A stretch of 64,000 nt of DNA. Source: Betaproteobacteria bacterium. Its GTDB lineage: Bacteria > Pseudomonadota > Gammaproteobacteria > Burkholderiales > Eutrophovitaceae. The notes beneath the pieces are model-generated. The model had not been told where the DNA came from. It was given only the letters and a program-made list of their open reading frames with translations, and ran no database searches. The stretch is taken from contig CP070643.1 of NCBI GenBank assembly GCA_020354125.1, positions 1,927,292 to 1,991,291 of the forward strand. The letters are read 5' to 3'. How positions within the stretch are numbered: the first letter of the stretch is position 1; every line of letters begins with the position of its first letter. The position numbers and the translations under genes are program-made. Shown piece by piece: positions 44,520 to 52,643 of the stretch.

Positions 44520-45569
44520 TTAACGCTTCTCCCCCGCCGACTTTGCTTCGTAATCGGCAATCAGCTTGCGTGCGGCGTCCAACAGCATCTTCCCATCGGC
44601 ACCTGACTTCGTCACGTCACGCACCCAGCCGTCAATAATTGGCTGGCCGAACTTCTTCCAGCTGGCAATTTCCTGATCAGAAATGACGTTGATGCTCGCC
44701 GGTGGCAGCGGCTGGCGGTTGATCACTTCGGCCTGCCCAAAGATGCTGCCAATGCGCGCGGATAATTCGATGCCGCTATTTGCATCGATGATCTTCTTCA
44801 AGTCAGTCGGCAGACTGTCATAGCGCGCCTTGTTCATGCCGAGCACGAACACAGATGTGTATATCTTCGGCTGATCTGACCCCGGCTCACTGTGATAGCG
44901 AGTCAGTTCGTCGACTTTGAGCGTAGGCATGACTTCGTACGGCAGCAACGTGCCATCAATGACGCCCTTGGCCAATGCCTCGGGCACTTGTGGCACCGGC
45001 ATACCGACCGGGGTCGCACCAAGAATAGCCATGAATCGCGTCGTTTGCCTGGTCGGCGCTCGTATCTTCATACCGCGCAAATCCCCACGCCGCCGAATCG
45101 GGCGATCGATGGTATGGAACACGCCGCCACCATGCACGTGCAGCGCTAGCGGTCGCATGCCGGCGAATTCTTTCATGTCGTGTTGGTGCACATAGTCCCA
45201 TAGCGCTCGACTCGCGGCCTCGGCGTCGCGGATCATGAAAGGCAGCTCGAACACTTCAGTCATGGGAAAGCGCCCAGGCGAGAAACCCGGCAAAGTCCAG
45301 ATGATGTCGACGACGCCATCTCCGACCTGATCGATGAGCTGCGGCACGGTTCCGCCCAGTTGCATCGAAGGGAATAGCCGACATTGAAGGCGACCGTTAG
45401 ATTGCAACTGCAGCGCTTCACACCACGGCAGTAGCACTTTCTGGTGCACCGTGGACGAGACCGGCAGTGGATGGTGAATTTTTAGCTCAAACGTTTGCGC
45501 CGGCGTCACGATCGGCAACATCATCGTCAAAAGCGCGAGAAAAATTCCAACTCGGTACACGGCAGCCAA
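44520..45569 (-). CDS. TRAP transporter substrate-binding protein (DctP family), orphan
   Basis: A 349-residue periplasmic receptor with a signal peptide ending VTPA-Q. DctP-family features include FPSMQLGGTVPQLIDQVGDGVVDI, FELPFMIRDAEAA, LRGMKIRAPTRQTTRF (the ligand-carboxylate Arg region) and the later YEVMPTLKVDEL. It captures organic acids for a TRAP permease. No DctQ or DctM gene is present within the window, so it must serve a permease elsewhere. Ligand unknown. Confidence 0.9.
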   Translation of the reverse strand: MAAVYRVGIFLALLTMMLPIVTPAQTFELKIHHPLPVSSTVHQKVLLPWCEALQLQSNGRLQCRLFPSMQLGGTVPQLIDQVGDGVVDIIWTLPGFSPGRFPMTEVFELPFMIRDAEAASRALWDYVHQHDMKEFAGMRPLALHVHGGGVFHTIDRPIRRRGDLRGMKIRAPTRQTTRFMAILGATPVGMPVPQVPEALAKGVIDGTLLPYEVMPTLKVDELTRYHSEPGSDQPKIYTSVFVLGMNKARYDSLPTDLKKIIDANSGIELSARIGSIFGQAEVINRQPLPPASINVISDQEIASWKKFGQPIIDGWVRDVTKSGADGKMLLDAARKLIADYEAKSAGEKR

Positions 45570-45747
45570 TCCGGCGATTGCTCACAAGCTTACTTTACAA
45601 CAAGCACCGCCTCACCATAGGCATTGCAAGACAACAGTTATTGCGCTACCGAATGGCCGCACCAGTTGCTCATCCAGCGCCGGTACGCGGTGGTAGACTC
45701 TGCTAGCTTTGAATCACTAAACCAGGCACGCTCATCAGGGAAGCAAG

Positions 45748-46371
45748 ATGGAAAAAACAATCGACTACTACTTTGCTCCACTGTCGCCGTGGAGCTACCT
45801 CGGCCACGAACGGCTGGGGAATATTGCGCGCAAACACTTCGCCAAGATCGACATTAAACCGATTGACCTGGTGAAGATCTTTTCATTAACGGGAGGCTTG
45901 CCAATGGCGAAACGCGGGCCGCAGCGACAGAAATACCGAATGGTCGAGCTGGCCCGCTGGCAGAAATACCTCGGCATGCCGCTCACCCTGGAGCCGAAGT
46001 ACTTTCCATATGACGCTTCGATCGCGTCGCTGCTGATTATTGCCGCCAAAGAGGAGCTTGGCGAGAAGCTGGCAATGCTGATTACTTCGGCAATTTACAA
46101 AGGTTGCTGGGTCGAAGACCGCAACATGGGCGACCCTGAAGAACTGTTCGCAATCGTCAAAGCCCAGGGTCTCGATGCTGTGTCGCTGCTCAATGCTGCA
46201 CGCTCGGATGAAAACGTCGCTCGCTACGAAGCACTTACCGAAGAAGCTCTGCAGCGTGATGTGTTCGCAGTGCCGACCTATATTTACAACGACGAACCGT
46301 TCTGGGGACAGGACCGGCTTGATTTTCTCGACCGTGCGCTCGAGGCGCAACCCAAGGAACCGGCGGCATGA
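45748..46371 (+). CDS. 2-hydroxychromene-2-carboxylate isomerase-like DsbA-family protein
   Basis: A 207-residue kappa-GST/DsbA-fold protein. YYFAPLSPWSYLGHERL has Ser in place of the redox Cys, typical of HCCA isomerase. KPIDLVKIFSLTGGLP, RQKYRMVELARW and FAVPTYIYNDEPFWGQDRLDFL complete the family pattern. Family members isomerise naphthalene-pathway intermediates with glutathione, though many homologues have other roles. The EthD gene overlaps its stop by four bases. Confidence 0.9.
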   Translation: MEKTIDYYFAPLSPWSYLGHERLGNIARKHFAKIDIKPIDLVKIFSLTGGLPMAKRGPQRQKYRMVELARWQKYLGMPLTLEPKYFPYDASIASLLIIAAKEELGEKLAMLITSAIYKGCWVEDRNMGDPEELFAIVKAQGLDAVSLLNAARSDENVARYEALTEEALQRDVFAVPTYIYNDEPFWGQDRLDFLDRALEAQPKEPAA

Positions 46372-46736
46372 TCAAGCTGACCTTCTGCCTGCGCCGGCGC
46401 CCCGATATGACCTTAGAGGAGTTTCAACAGTACTGGCGCACAACACACGCCGCCTTGGTCGCTGAGCGGGCAGAAGTGCTCGGTATCCGCCGATACGTGC
46501 AGTTCCATACCGCCGACCTGCCCGGACTGCACCAGTCTATGCAACGCCGCAATGGCGGCGCACCGCAGCCCTATGACGGCGTCGCCGAACTCTGGTTCGA
46601 CTCTATCGACGATTTTGTCGGCGGTGGTCCCGAAAAAATCCAAGCGAGTGCCGAGTTGCTGGCCGACGAACGCAACTTCATTGACTTGCCCAACTCACCG
46701 ATGTGGCTCGGCGAGGAAAACGTCATCGTCGGCTGA
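46368..46736 (+). CDS. EthD-domain protein
   Basis: A 122-residue dimeric alpha/beta-barrel-type protein of the EthD family: MIKLTFCLRRRPDMTLEEF, QYWRTTHAALVAE and the later YDGVAELWFDSIDDF. Such small proteins accompany catabolic oxygenases or isomerases. It overlaps the HCCA-isomerase-like gene by four bases, implying a shared catabolic step. Reaction not known. A possible hairpin GTGCGCCT/AGGCGCAC follows at 46737-46767 without a T tract. Confidence 0.88.
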   Translation: MIKLTFCLRRRPDMTLEEFQQYWRTTHAALVAERAEVLGIRRYVQFHTADLPGLHQSMQRRNGGAPQPYDGVAELWFDSIDDFVGGGPEKIQASAELLADERNFIDLPNSPMWLGEENVIVG

Positions 46737-46823
46737 GTGCGCCTTTTCGGTTGTATGTCAGGCGCACAAACGCAACAAGCCGGAACGCAGCCAAGGCTTG
46801 ACATGGTCTGAGGGGCCGGTAGA

Positions 46824-48038
46824 TCAGATCTCAGTGTTTCGAACGCTGGCAGTGAAACCCGCTTGCGCCAACGCGGCCACGATCTGTTGGATATGCTCAC
46901 TGCCTCTGGTGCGCACCACGAACTCAACTTCGGCACTCTGCACTGGAAGCGTGGTAAACGCCCGGTGATGATGCACTTCATCGATGTTTGCGTTTGCTTC
47001 GCCGAGCACACGCGTAACTTGTGCAAGCGATCCGGGCAGGTCGCGCATTTGTACGTGTAAGCGAGTCAGGCGGCCTGCGCGCACCATGCCACGCTGAATG
47101 ATATCGCTGAGCGTCAAAGGATCGATATTGCCGCCACAAAGCACCAGCCCGACCTGCTTGCCGGCAAAACGTTCACGATGCTTGATTACGGTGGCCAAAG
47201 CGACCGCACCCGCACCTTCGACAACGGTCTTCTCGACCTCGAGCAGCAGCAACATCGCTTCCTCGATATCGCCCTCATCAACCAGAACAATGTCATCGAC
47301 AAACTGACGCACCAACTCGAGAGTAATCGCGCCCGGAACCTTGACGGCAATTCCATCGGCAATGGTGTGTTCGCCGAAGTGCGGAGCGGTGCCGTGCAAG
47401 GCGGCGTACATCGACGGAAATCGCAGCGTTTCAGCACCCACCACCTGAATTTTCGGATTAATCGCTTTCGCCGCAACCGCCATTCCCGAAATCAATCCGC
47501 CACCGCCGATCGGTACTACTAGTACGTCGAGATCAGGCCAGGCATCAAGCATCTCCAGTGCAATAGTGCCCTGCCCGGCGATAACTCGCGGATCATCATA
47601 GGGATGAACAAAAGTCAGCCCACGCTCGCGAATCAAACGTGTCGCGTGTTCCCTGGCCGCATCGAAGTTGTCTCCATGCAATAGCACCTCAGCGCCGAAG
47701 CTACGCGTGTGTACCACTTTCACGTGCGGCGTGAAACGCGGCATCACGATCACTGCTGGCACGCCAAGGCGTTGCGCATGATAGGCAACACCTTGCGCAT
47801 GATTTCCAGCCGATACCGCAATCACGCCACGCTTCCGCGAGGCAGAATCCAACGCCAGCAAACGGTTCAGCGCGCCCCGCTCCTTGAACGAAGCAGTGAA
47901 CTGCTGGTTCTCGAACTTCAGGTACAACTGTGCTCCGGCAACGCCAGACAGCGTACGTGAGAACAGACATGGTGTCTGGACAATTTCGCCTGCAATCGCC
48001 TGCGCCGCGGCGCGGATGTCTTTCAGCCCAACAGACAT
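46824..48038 (-). CDS. ilvA: Threonine ammonia-lyase with C-terminal ACT domain
   Basis: A 404-residue PLP enzyme. Catalytic Lys lies in FTASFKERGALN and the phosphate loop in IGGGGLISG. Residues about 325-404 form an ACT domain (RLTRLHVQMRDLPGSLAQV). It deaminates L-threonine to 2-oxobutanoate. The single ACT domain and length match the biodegradative/short biosynthetic class. ATG 48038 is preferred over an extension to 48083 because the family begins near MSVGLKDIRAA. Whether it serves isoleucine synthesis or catabolism is uncertain. Confidence 0.92.
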   Translation of the reverse strand: MSVGLKDIRAAAQAIAGEIVQTPCLFSRTLSGVAGAQLYLKFENQQFTASFKERGALNRLLALDSASRKRGVIAVSAGNHAQGVAYHAQRLGVPAVIVMPRFTPHVKVVHTRSFGAEVLLHGDNFDAAREHATRLIRERGLTFVHPYDDPRVIAGQGTIALEMLDAWPDLDVLVVPIGGGGLISGMAVAAKAINPKIQVVGAETLRFPSMYAALHGTAPHFGEHTIADGIAVKVPGAITLELVRQFVDDIVLVDEGDIEEAMLLLLEVEKTVVEGAGAVALATVIKHRERFAGKQVGLVLCGGNIDPLTLSDIIQRGMVRAGRLTRLHVQMRDLPGSLAQVTRVLGEANANIDEVHHHRAFTTLPVQSAEVEFVVRTRGSEHIQQIVAALAQAGFTASVRNTEI

Positions 48039-48170
48039 GTTCCTGTATAGCCACTGGTTTGCAAGACTGTAGCACGCGCCCACACCAAATCTCGCGGCGC
48101 CGTGCCAAAGCGGGACATCACGGAATTCGGTTCATCACAGAACTGGCGCCTTCCGGATAAAATCGCGGTT

Positions 48171-49565
48171 ATGAAAGGCAAGGTCGCACACCGCATTCTC
48201 AAGGGCATCGTACAGGTCGAACCGGCGGAAGTCGCCGCCATGCTCTGGTCGTTCGCTTATTTCTTCTGCCTGTTGTGCGGCTACTACATTATCCGGCCGG
48301 TGCGCAACGAAATGGGCATACAGGTCGGCGTTGAGCACTTGCAGTGGCTATTCACCGGAACCTTCTTCACCATGCTCGCGGTAGTACCAGTCTTCGGCTG
48401 GCTTTCATCCCGGTTTCCGAGACGGCAATTTTTGCTGGCAGCTTATCTGTTTTTTGCTGTCAACCTCATGGTCTTCTACGCGCTATTCAAGTTTGAAGCC
48501 ATGCCACTGGAAACTGCCGTAGCTTTCTTTGTCTGGCTCAGCGTTTTCAATCTTTTCGTGGTTTCCGTTTTTTGGAGCTTCATGGCGGATTTGTTCACCA
48601 ATGCACAAGCGCGCCGCCTCTACGGGTTCATTGCCGCCGGCGGCAGCACCGGGGCCATCGGCGGGTCCCTGATCGCGAAGGAGTTGGCGACACTGCTGGG
48701 AGCGGCAGAATTACTGCCAATTGCGACTTGCTTCCTCCTGGCCGCTGTGCTGTGCATATTGCGTCTGTCAAACTCGGCCAGGCAGGAAACACCGGCCGAC
48801 ACCAGTGCCGGCGTCCAAATCAGGCAGCCGATCGGCGGCAGCATCTTTGGCGGCATTACGCTATTGCTGCGCTCGGACTATCTGCTCGGCATCGCGTTGT
48901 ACATCGTGCTGTTCACGCTGCTATCGACTTTCCTGTACTTTCAACAGGCGCACATTGTTTCAGAAGCCATTTCTGAGACGAATCAACGGGTCGAGTTGTT
49001 CGCTCTAATCGATCTGATTGTTAATGCGCTGACGGTACTCGGCCAATTACTCATTTTGAAGCGCATTGTCGGCAGATTCGGACTCACCGTCGCACTGGTT
49101 CTGCTGCCGGCAATCGCCGTGATCGGTTTCTTCTCCTTGGGATTGTTCCCGACGCTTGCCGTGCTAATCGTGTTCGGGACCATTGGTCGCGCTGGCGAAT
49201 ACGCGATCAGCAAACCAGCTCGCGACATTCTGTTTACCGTCGTTTCCCGCGAAGAGAAATACAAGGTCAAGAATTTTCTCGACACCGCGGTGGTGCGCGG
49301 CAGTGGCGCAGTTTCGGGTTGGTTGGTCGAGGGGTTGCGGCTCCTCGGCGCAGGAGTATCCGGACTCTCGTTCATTGCCGTGCCAATTGCGGTGTTGTGG
49401 ACTACAACAGCGTACCTGCTCGGACAACGTCAAGAGCAGTTGCGCGCCGCCTTAAACGCAAAAAGGATCTACCAGCTTGATGACACCGGACCACAAACGC
49501 CGATCAGTCCTGAAGATGGTGGTGGCGCTGAGCCTGCCACCAATCGCTACACTGGCCCGCGCTGA
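48171..49565 (+). CDS. NTT/TLC-like major-facilitator transporter
   Basis: A 464-residue, twelve-helix protein from ATG 48171. The sequence (SFAYFFCLLCGYYIIRPVRNEMG, in which YYIIRPVR is characteristic; FMADLFTNAQARRLYGFIAAGGSTGAI in parts; AGEYAISKPARDILF) matches the NTP/NDP-exchange-related clade. True ATP/ADP exchangers occur in obligate intracellular bacteria and plastids, while many free-living bacteria have distant homologues of unknown cargo, so energy parasitism should not be assumed. Its last 86 bases overlap the next gene out of frame. Confidence 0.85.
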   Translation: MKGKVAHRILKGIVQVEPAEVAAMLWSFAYFFCLLCGYYIIRPVRNEMGIQVGVEHLQWLFTGTFFTMLAVVPVFGWLSSRFPRRQFLLAAYLFFAVNLMVFYALFKFEAMPLETAVAFFVWLSVFNLFVVSVFWSFMADLFTNAQARRLYGFIAAGGSTGAIGGSLIAKELATLLGAAELLPIATCFLLAAVLCILRLSNSARQETPADTSAGVQIRQPIGGSIFGGITLLLRSDYLLGIALYIVLFTLLSTFLYFQQAHIVSEAISETNQRVELFALIDLIVNALTVLGQLLILKRIVGRFGLTVALVLLPAIAVIGFFSLGLFPTLAVLIVFGTIGRAGEYAISKPARDILFTVVSREEKYKVKNFLDTAVVRGSGAVSGWLVEGLRLLGAGVSGLSFIAVPIAVLWTTTAYLLGQRQEQLRAALNAKRIYQLDDTGPQTPISPEDGGGAEPATNRYTGPR

Positions 49566-50409
49566 ACAATCAAGGGCAACGCAGGTGCTGCGGCGGCCTA
49601 TCCATAGTTCTGGCGAGCAACTGCCGATGATCGGGCTGGGTACTTACCAGTCGTTCGCTGTCGGCTCTTCGCAACGCGATCGCGATCCGCTGCGCGAGGT
49701 GCTTCGGGAACTTGTCCGCCTTGGTGGATCAGTCATCGACAGTTCACCGATGTACGGCAGTTCCGAAGGCGTTGTCGGCGACCTATCGGACGAGCTGAAA
49801 TTGCGACCGCAGTTGTTCATGGCGACCAAGGTCTGGACTTCCGGGAAGAACCAGGGCATCGATCAAATGAATGAGTCGTTTCGCGAGATGCGCGTGCGTG
49901 TCATGGATCTGATGCAGGTGCACAACCTGGTGGACTGGCGCACGCATGCGAATACGCTGGAGGACTGGAAGGAGCGCGGCAAGATTCGCTACACCGGGGT
50001 GACCCACTACCACTCGGGCGCCTACGCAAACCTCGAAAGCATCATGAAGCTGCGGCGCTTCGATTTCGCGCAGTTCAACTACTCGATAGTGGAGCGCGAG
50101 GCAGAACAGAGACTGTTACCGGCAGCCTTGGATAATGGCACTGCAGTCATCATCAATCGCCCTTTTGCCGCCGGAGGATTGTTTCGGCGCGTGCGCGGCG
50201 AAGCGCTACCACCGTGGGCCGCGGAATTCGATTGCACATCCTGGGCGCAGTTCTTTCTCAAGTACATCGTTTCTCACCCTGCGGTGACCTGCGCGATTCC
50301 CGCCACCAGCAAACCAAAACACCTGATCGACAACATGGCTGCAGGATACGGAAGGCTTCCGGATGAAGCGACCCGCAAGCGCATGCGAATGGTTATCGAC
50401 TCTCTCTGA
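49480..50409 (+). CDS. Aldo/keto reductase with Tat signal
   Basis: A 309-residue AKR. The N-terminus MTPDHKRRSVLKMVVALSLP has a twin-arginine motif (RRSVLK) and hydrophobic core, so it is probably exported folded via Tat. The catalytic tetrad is visible: Asp in GGSVIDSS, Tyr in PMYGSSEG, Lys in FMATKVW and His in MQVHNLVDW. Most AKRs are cytosolic, so this is unusual, and a periplasmic NADPH source is unclear. The start codon lies 86 bases inside the transporter gene; a TTG at 49477 is also possible and is better spaced to AAGGA. Confidence 0.85.
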   Translation: MTPDHKRRSVLKMVVALSLPPIATLARAEQSRATQVLRRPIHSSGEQLPMIGLGTYQSFAVGSSQRDRDPLREVLRELVRLGGSVIDSSPMYGSSEGVVGDLSDELKLRPQLFMATKVWTSGKNQGIDQMNESFREMRVRVMDLMQVHNLVDWRTHANTLEDWKERGKIRYTGVTHYHSGAYANLESIMKLRRFDFAQFNYSIVEREAEQRLLPAALDNGTAVIINRPFAAGGLFRRVRGEALPPWAAEFDCTSWAQFFLKYIVSHPAVTCAIPATSKPKHLIDNMAAGYGRLPDEATRKRMRMVIDSL

Positions 50410-50509
50410 ACTCGCTTGCGCTGATAACACCCGCTGTGAGTCGGTGCGACGCGATTATTCCCGGATCGCGTTCTAATCAGCCCGGACAACGCGGTCCGTC
50501 AGCGGCGCC

Positions 50510-51697
50510 TCAGCCGATCAGTCCTCTTTGCGCGAGATTGCGCATCAAATCACCCACGCCGTAGGTCCAGGGTGTGGCTTTGTGGCAATGGTTGACACGG
50601 TTAACCAAAGTGCCGAGTTGCCGTGCACTGATCGACACGACGTCGCCGATTTTGTGGGTGAACCCCTTGCCCTTCTCGCCGCGGTCCTGAACCGGGGCAA
50701 ACTGGGTTCCGAGAAACAGCACCATCCCATCGGGATACTGGTGGCTGCGGTTGAGTGCCTGCGCGACCAGATCGAGCGGGTCGCGGCTGATGGCCGAAAG
50801 ATCACTGACGCCGCTAACACGAAAACCATCCGGGCCAGTGACGCGAACCTCGATGCGGGTACGTCGCATATCGTCGACGGAATAGTTTTCATCGAACAAG
50901 CGAATAAACGGGCCAATTGAGCAGCTCGCATTGTTGTCCTTGGCCTTGCCCAGTAACAACGCGCTGCGGCCCTCGAAATCACGCAGGTTGACATCATTAC
51001 CAAGCGTCACGCCAACAACAGTACCAGCCCGATTGACAGCGAGCACCACTTCCGGCTCCGGGTTGTTCCACGATGAGTCGGAGCGAATCCCGATTTCCGC
51101 TCCGACGCCAACCGCCGAGAGAGGCTGCGCCTTGTTGAACACCTCGGCATCAGGACCGATGCCAACTTCAAGATAAGGCGACCAAAGATCACGCTTGATA
51201 AGCGATTCCTTCAACCGCATTGCTTCCGGTGAACCGGGTTTGACACTGCGAATTCCTGCGCCGATTTCATCGCCGATCGCGTTGCGTATCGATTCGGCCC
51301 GGTCGGCATCACCACGCGCATGTTCTTCGATGACGCGTTCGACCATGCTCGACACGAACGTCACGCCACAGGCGCGTATCGCCTGAAGATCACATGGTGC
51401 GAGCAGGTACGCCTTCGACGCCTGGCGCTGATCGGCGTGACTGTTCTCGATCGCCGCGGCAACATCGGCCACCGGCTTCGCCCAGCCGCGGGCAATCGCA
51501 TCACGAACCAGGCGCACCGGGTTAGACACGTTGAGCAGCGCACTCGAGGTCGGTGCTACTGCGGACAAGTCGTACAAGCTGCCCTCACGCAGCGCCACCG
51601 GGCTCGGACCGCCGGATTGCCCGGGCAGCCAGGCACGTCCCACCAGCGTCGCGGTTTCGTTATCCTGCGGAAGAACGATAGAGGTCGACAACTTCAT
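50510..51697 (-). CDS. Fumarylacetoacetate hydrolase family enzyme
   Basis: A 395-residue FAH-superfamily protein. Metal-binding acidic residues appear in FVSSMVERVIEEHARG, the NPEPEVVLAV motif and GNDVNLRDFEG; LGKAKDNNASCSIGPFI follows. The size and N-terminal domain match the group that includes 2-keto-3-deoxy-sugar-acid dehydratases such as Caulobacter XylX. ATG 51697 has AAGGA eight bases upstream. Two further in-frame starts (ATG 51712, GTG 51802) would add repetitive pentapeptides encoded by a 15-nt tandem repeat. A role in sugar-acid catabolism is inferred. Confidence 0.88.
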   Translation of the reverse strand: MKLSTSIVLPQDNETATLVGRAWLPGQSGGPSPVALREGSLYDLSAVAPTSSALLNVSNPVRLVRDAIARGWAKPVADVAAAIENSHADQRQASKAYLLAPCDLQAIRACGVTFVSSMVERVIEEHARGDADRAESIRNAIGDEIGAGIRSVKPGSPEAMRLKESLIKRDLWSPYLEVGIGPDAEVFNKAQPLSAVGVGAEIGIRSDSSWNNPEPEVVLAVNRAGTVVGVTLGNDVNLRDFEGRSALLLGKAKDNNASCSIGPFIRLFDENYSVDDMRRTRIEVRVTGPDGFRVSGVSDLSAISRDPLDLVAQALNRSHQYPDGMVLFLGTQFAPVQDRGEKGKGFTHKIGDVVSISARQLGTLVNRVNHCHKATPWTYGVGDLMRNLAQRGLIG

Positions 51698-51814
51698 GCT
51701 TCGATCCTTCATGGTTCTAGCCTTATCGGTTCTATTCTTAACAGTTCGATCGTTATCGGTTCTATTCTTAACAGTTCGATCGCTATCGGTTTGATCCTTC
51801 ACGGTTCAATCCAA
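51695..51814. repeat. 15-nt tandem repeat built from a ribosome site plus start codon
   Basis: Eight contiguous 15-base units. On the minus strand the two nearest the gene read AAGGCTAGAACCATG and AAGGATCGAAGCATG, the latter being the actual ribosome site, spacer and start codon of the FAH-family gene. Other units end GTG, GAT or GTT. A 30-base double unit (ending AACTGTT and AACCGAT) occurs twice almost identically. All units keep the frame. Confidence 0.85.
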
Positions 51815-51829
51815 ATTGACGCAATCCAT

Positions 51830-52405
51830 TCAATTCGGCCGAAGCTTGCTGACTATGATGACGTAGTCAGACCGGCACTTTGGTGTGCACACAATCAGCC
51901 AACCTTTTTCTTCTGTGTGCATGGGCATGAAAACGGTAATGCTTCTGCCGTAATTGTTGATCGCATCGACAACCGTCATGCTCGCCAGCGAGCTTCCCGG
52001 CCGGTAAGTTTCTACCACCTTCACCAGATCGTCACTAACCCTGGCAGCTTCGTCAGCACTCAGCTCCCGAGCCGACAATTCTGTGAAATAAAACGGCGGG
52101 ACCATCCCGGTAGAGTCCTCGTGGGCATGGGCTGGAATCATCGGAAGCTCGAAAAAGCTGCCGGTGTAGCGCCAGGTCCAACCCTGATTGGCGAGGATCC
52201 CCGGACCAGCTGGCAAACAGGCAAGGCGGCCGACAGCGCCGAGCAATCCGGGCAGAACCGTTATCGCGTCGGCAGGGGGATGCTCGCAGTCGTAAGCAGT
52301 TGTTGCTTCGGTTACTTCTTCCTGGTGTGCCTGCACGAACCAGGCAAAACACGCGGACAGCAAAACGACCATCGTCTTTGAGGCACGTGCTCCTGCACGG
52401 TGCAC
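51830..52405 (-). CDS. Exported protein of unknown function
   Basis: A 191-residue protein. Starting at GTG 52405 gives a plausible 26-residue signal peptide (HRAGARASKT then MVVLLSACFAWFVQA). An ATG at 52459 would lengthen the n-region to 29 residues, and ATG 52372 would leave it without positive charge. Four Cys (YDCEH, LACLP, IVCTPKC) may pair in the periplasm. No recognisable domain. It sits just upstream of the 15-nt repeat and FAH gene on the same strand, with 15 bases from its stop to the repeat. Confidence 0.6.
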   Translation of the reverse strand: MHRAGARASKTMVVLLSACFAWFVQAHQEEVTEATTAYDCEHPPADAITVLPGLLGAVGRLACLPAGPGILANQGWTWRYTGSFFELPMIPAHAHEDSTGMVPPFYFTELSARELSADEAARVSDDLVKVVETYRPGSSLASMTVVDAINNYGRSITVFMPMHTEEKGWLIVCTPKCRSDYVIIVSKLRPN

Positions 52406-52643
52406 GGCTCTTTCTTCAGGCAAAGCTCTTTCTCCAGGACCAGATTTGTTGTCATGCAAGTATAACTGCAGCAGCGATCCAGCAGAGCGCCTCGTTAGCA
52501 GCCAACGTCGCGCTCTTGTTATAAGCCGGGATCACACAAGGCAGCCCAGTGCTTTTACAATAAGCGCATGCAGCGGTTCGAGATCAATCCGCAACGCACC
52601 TGGCATTCAACAGATGCGGGCCCCGCCTGCAGCGCGTTGGCCA

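Noticed and set aside
46737..46767. Terminator between the EthD and threonine ammonia-lyase genes
   Set aside because: An eight-base stem exists, but the 15-base loop and lack of a T tract on either strand make it weak; mentioned only under the EthD gene.
51320..52381. Plus-strand frame of 353 codons with HGSSLIGSILNSS-like repeats
   Set aside because: Antisense translation of the 15-nt repeat and flanking genes; the repeat is explained by the minus-strand initiation region.
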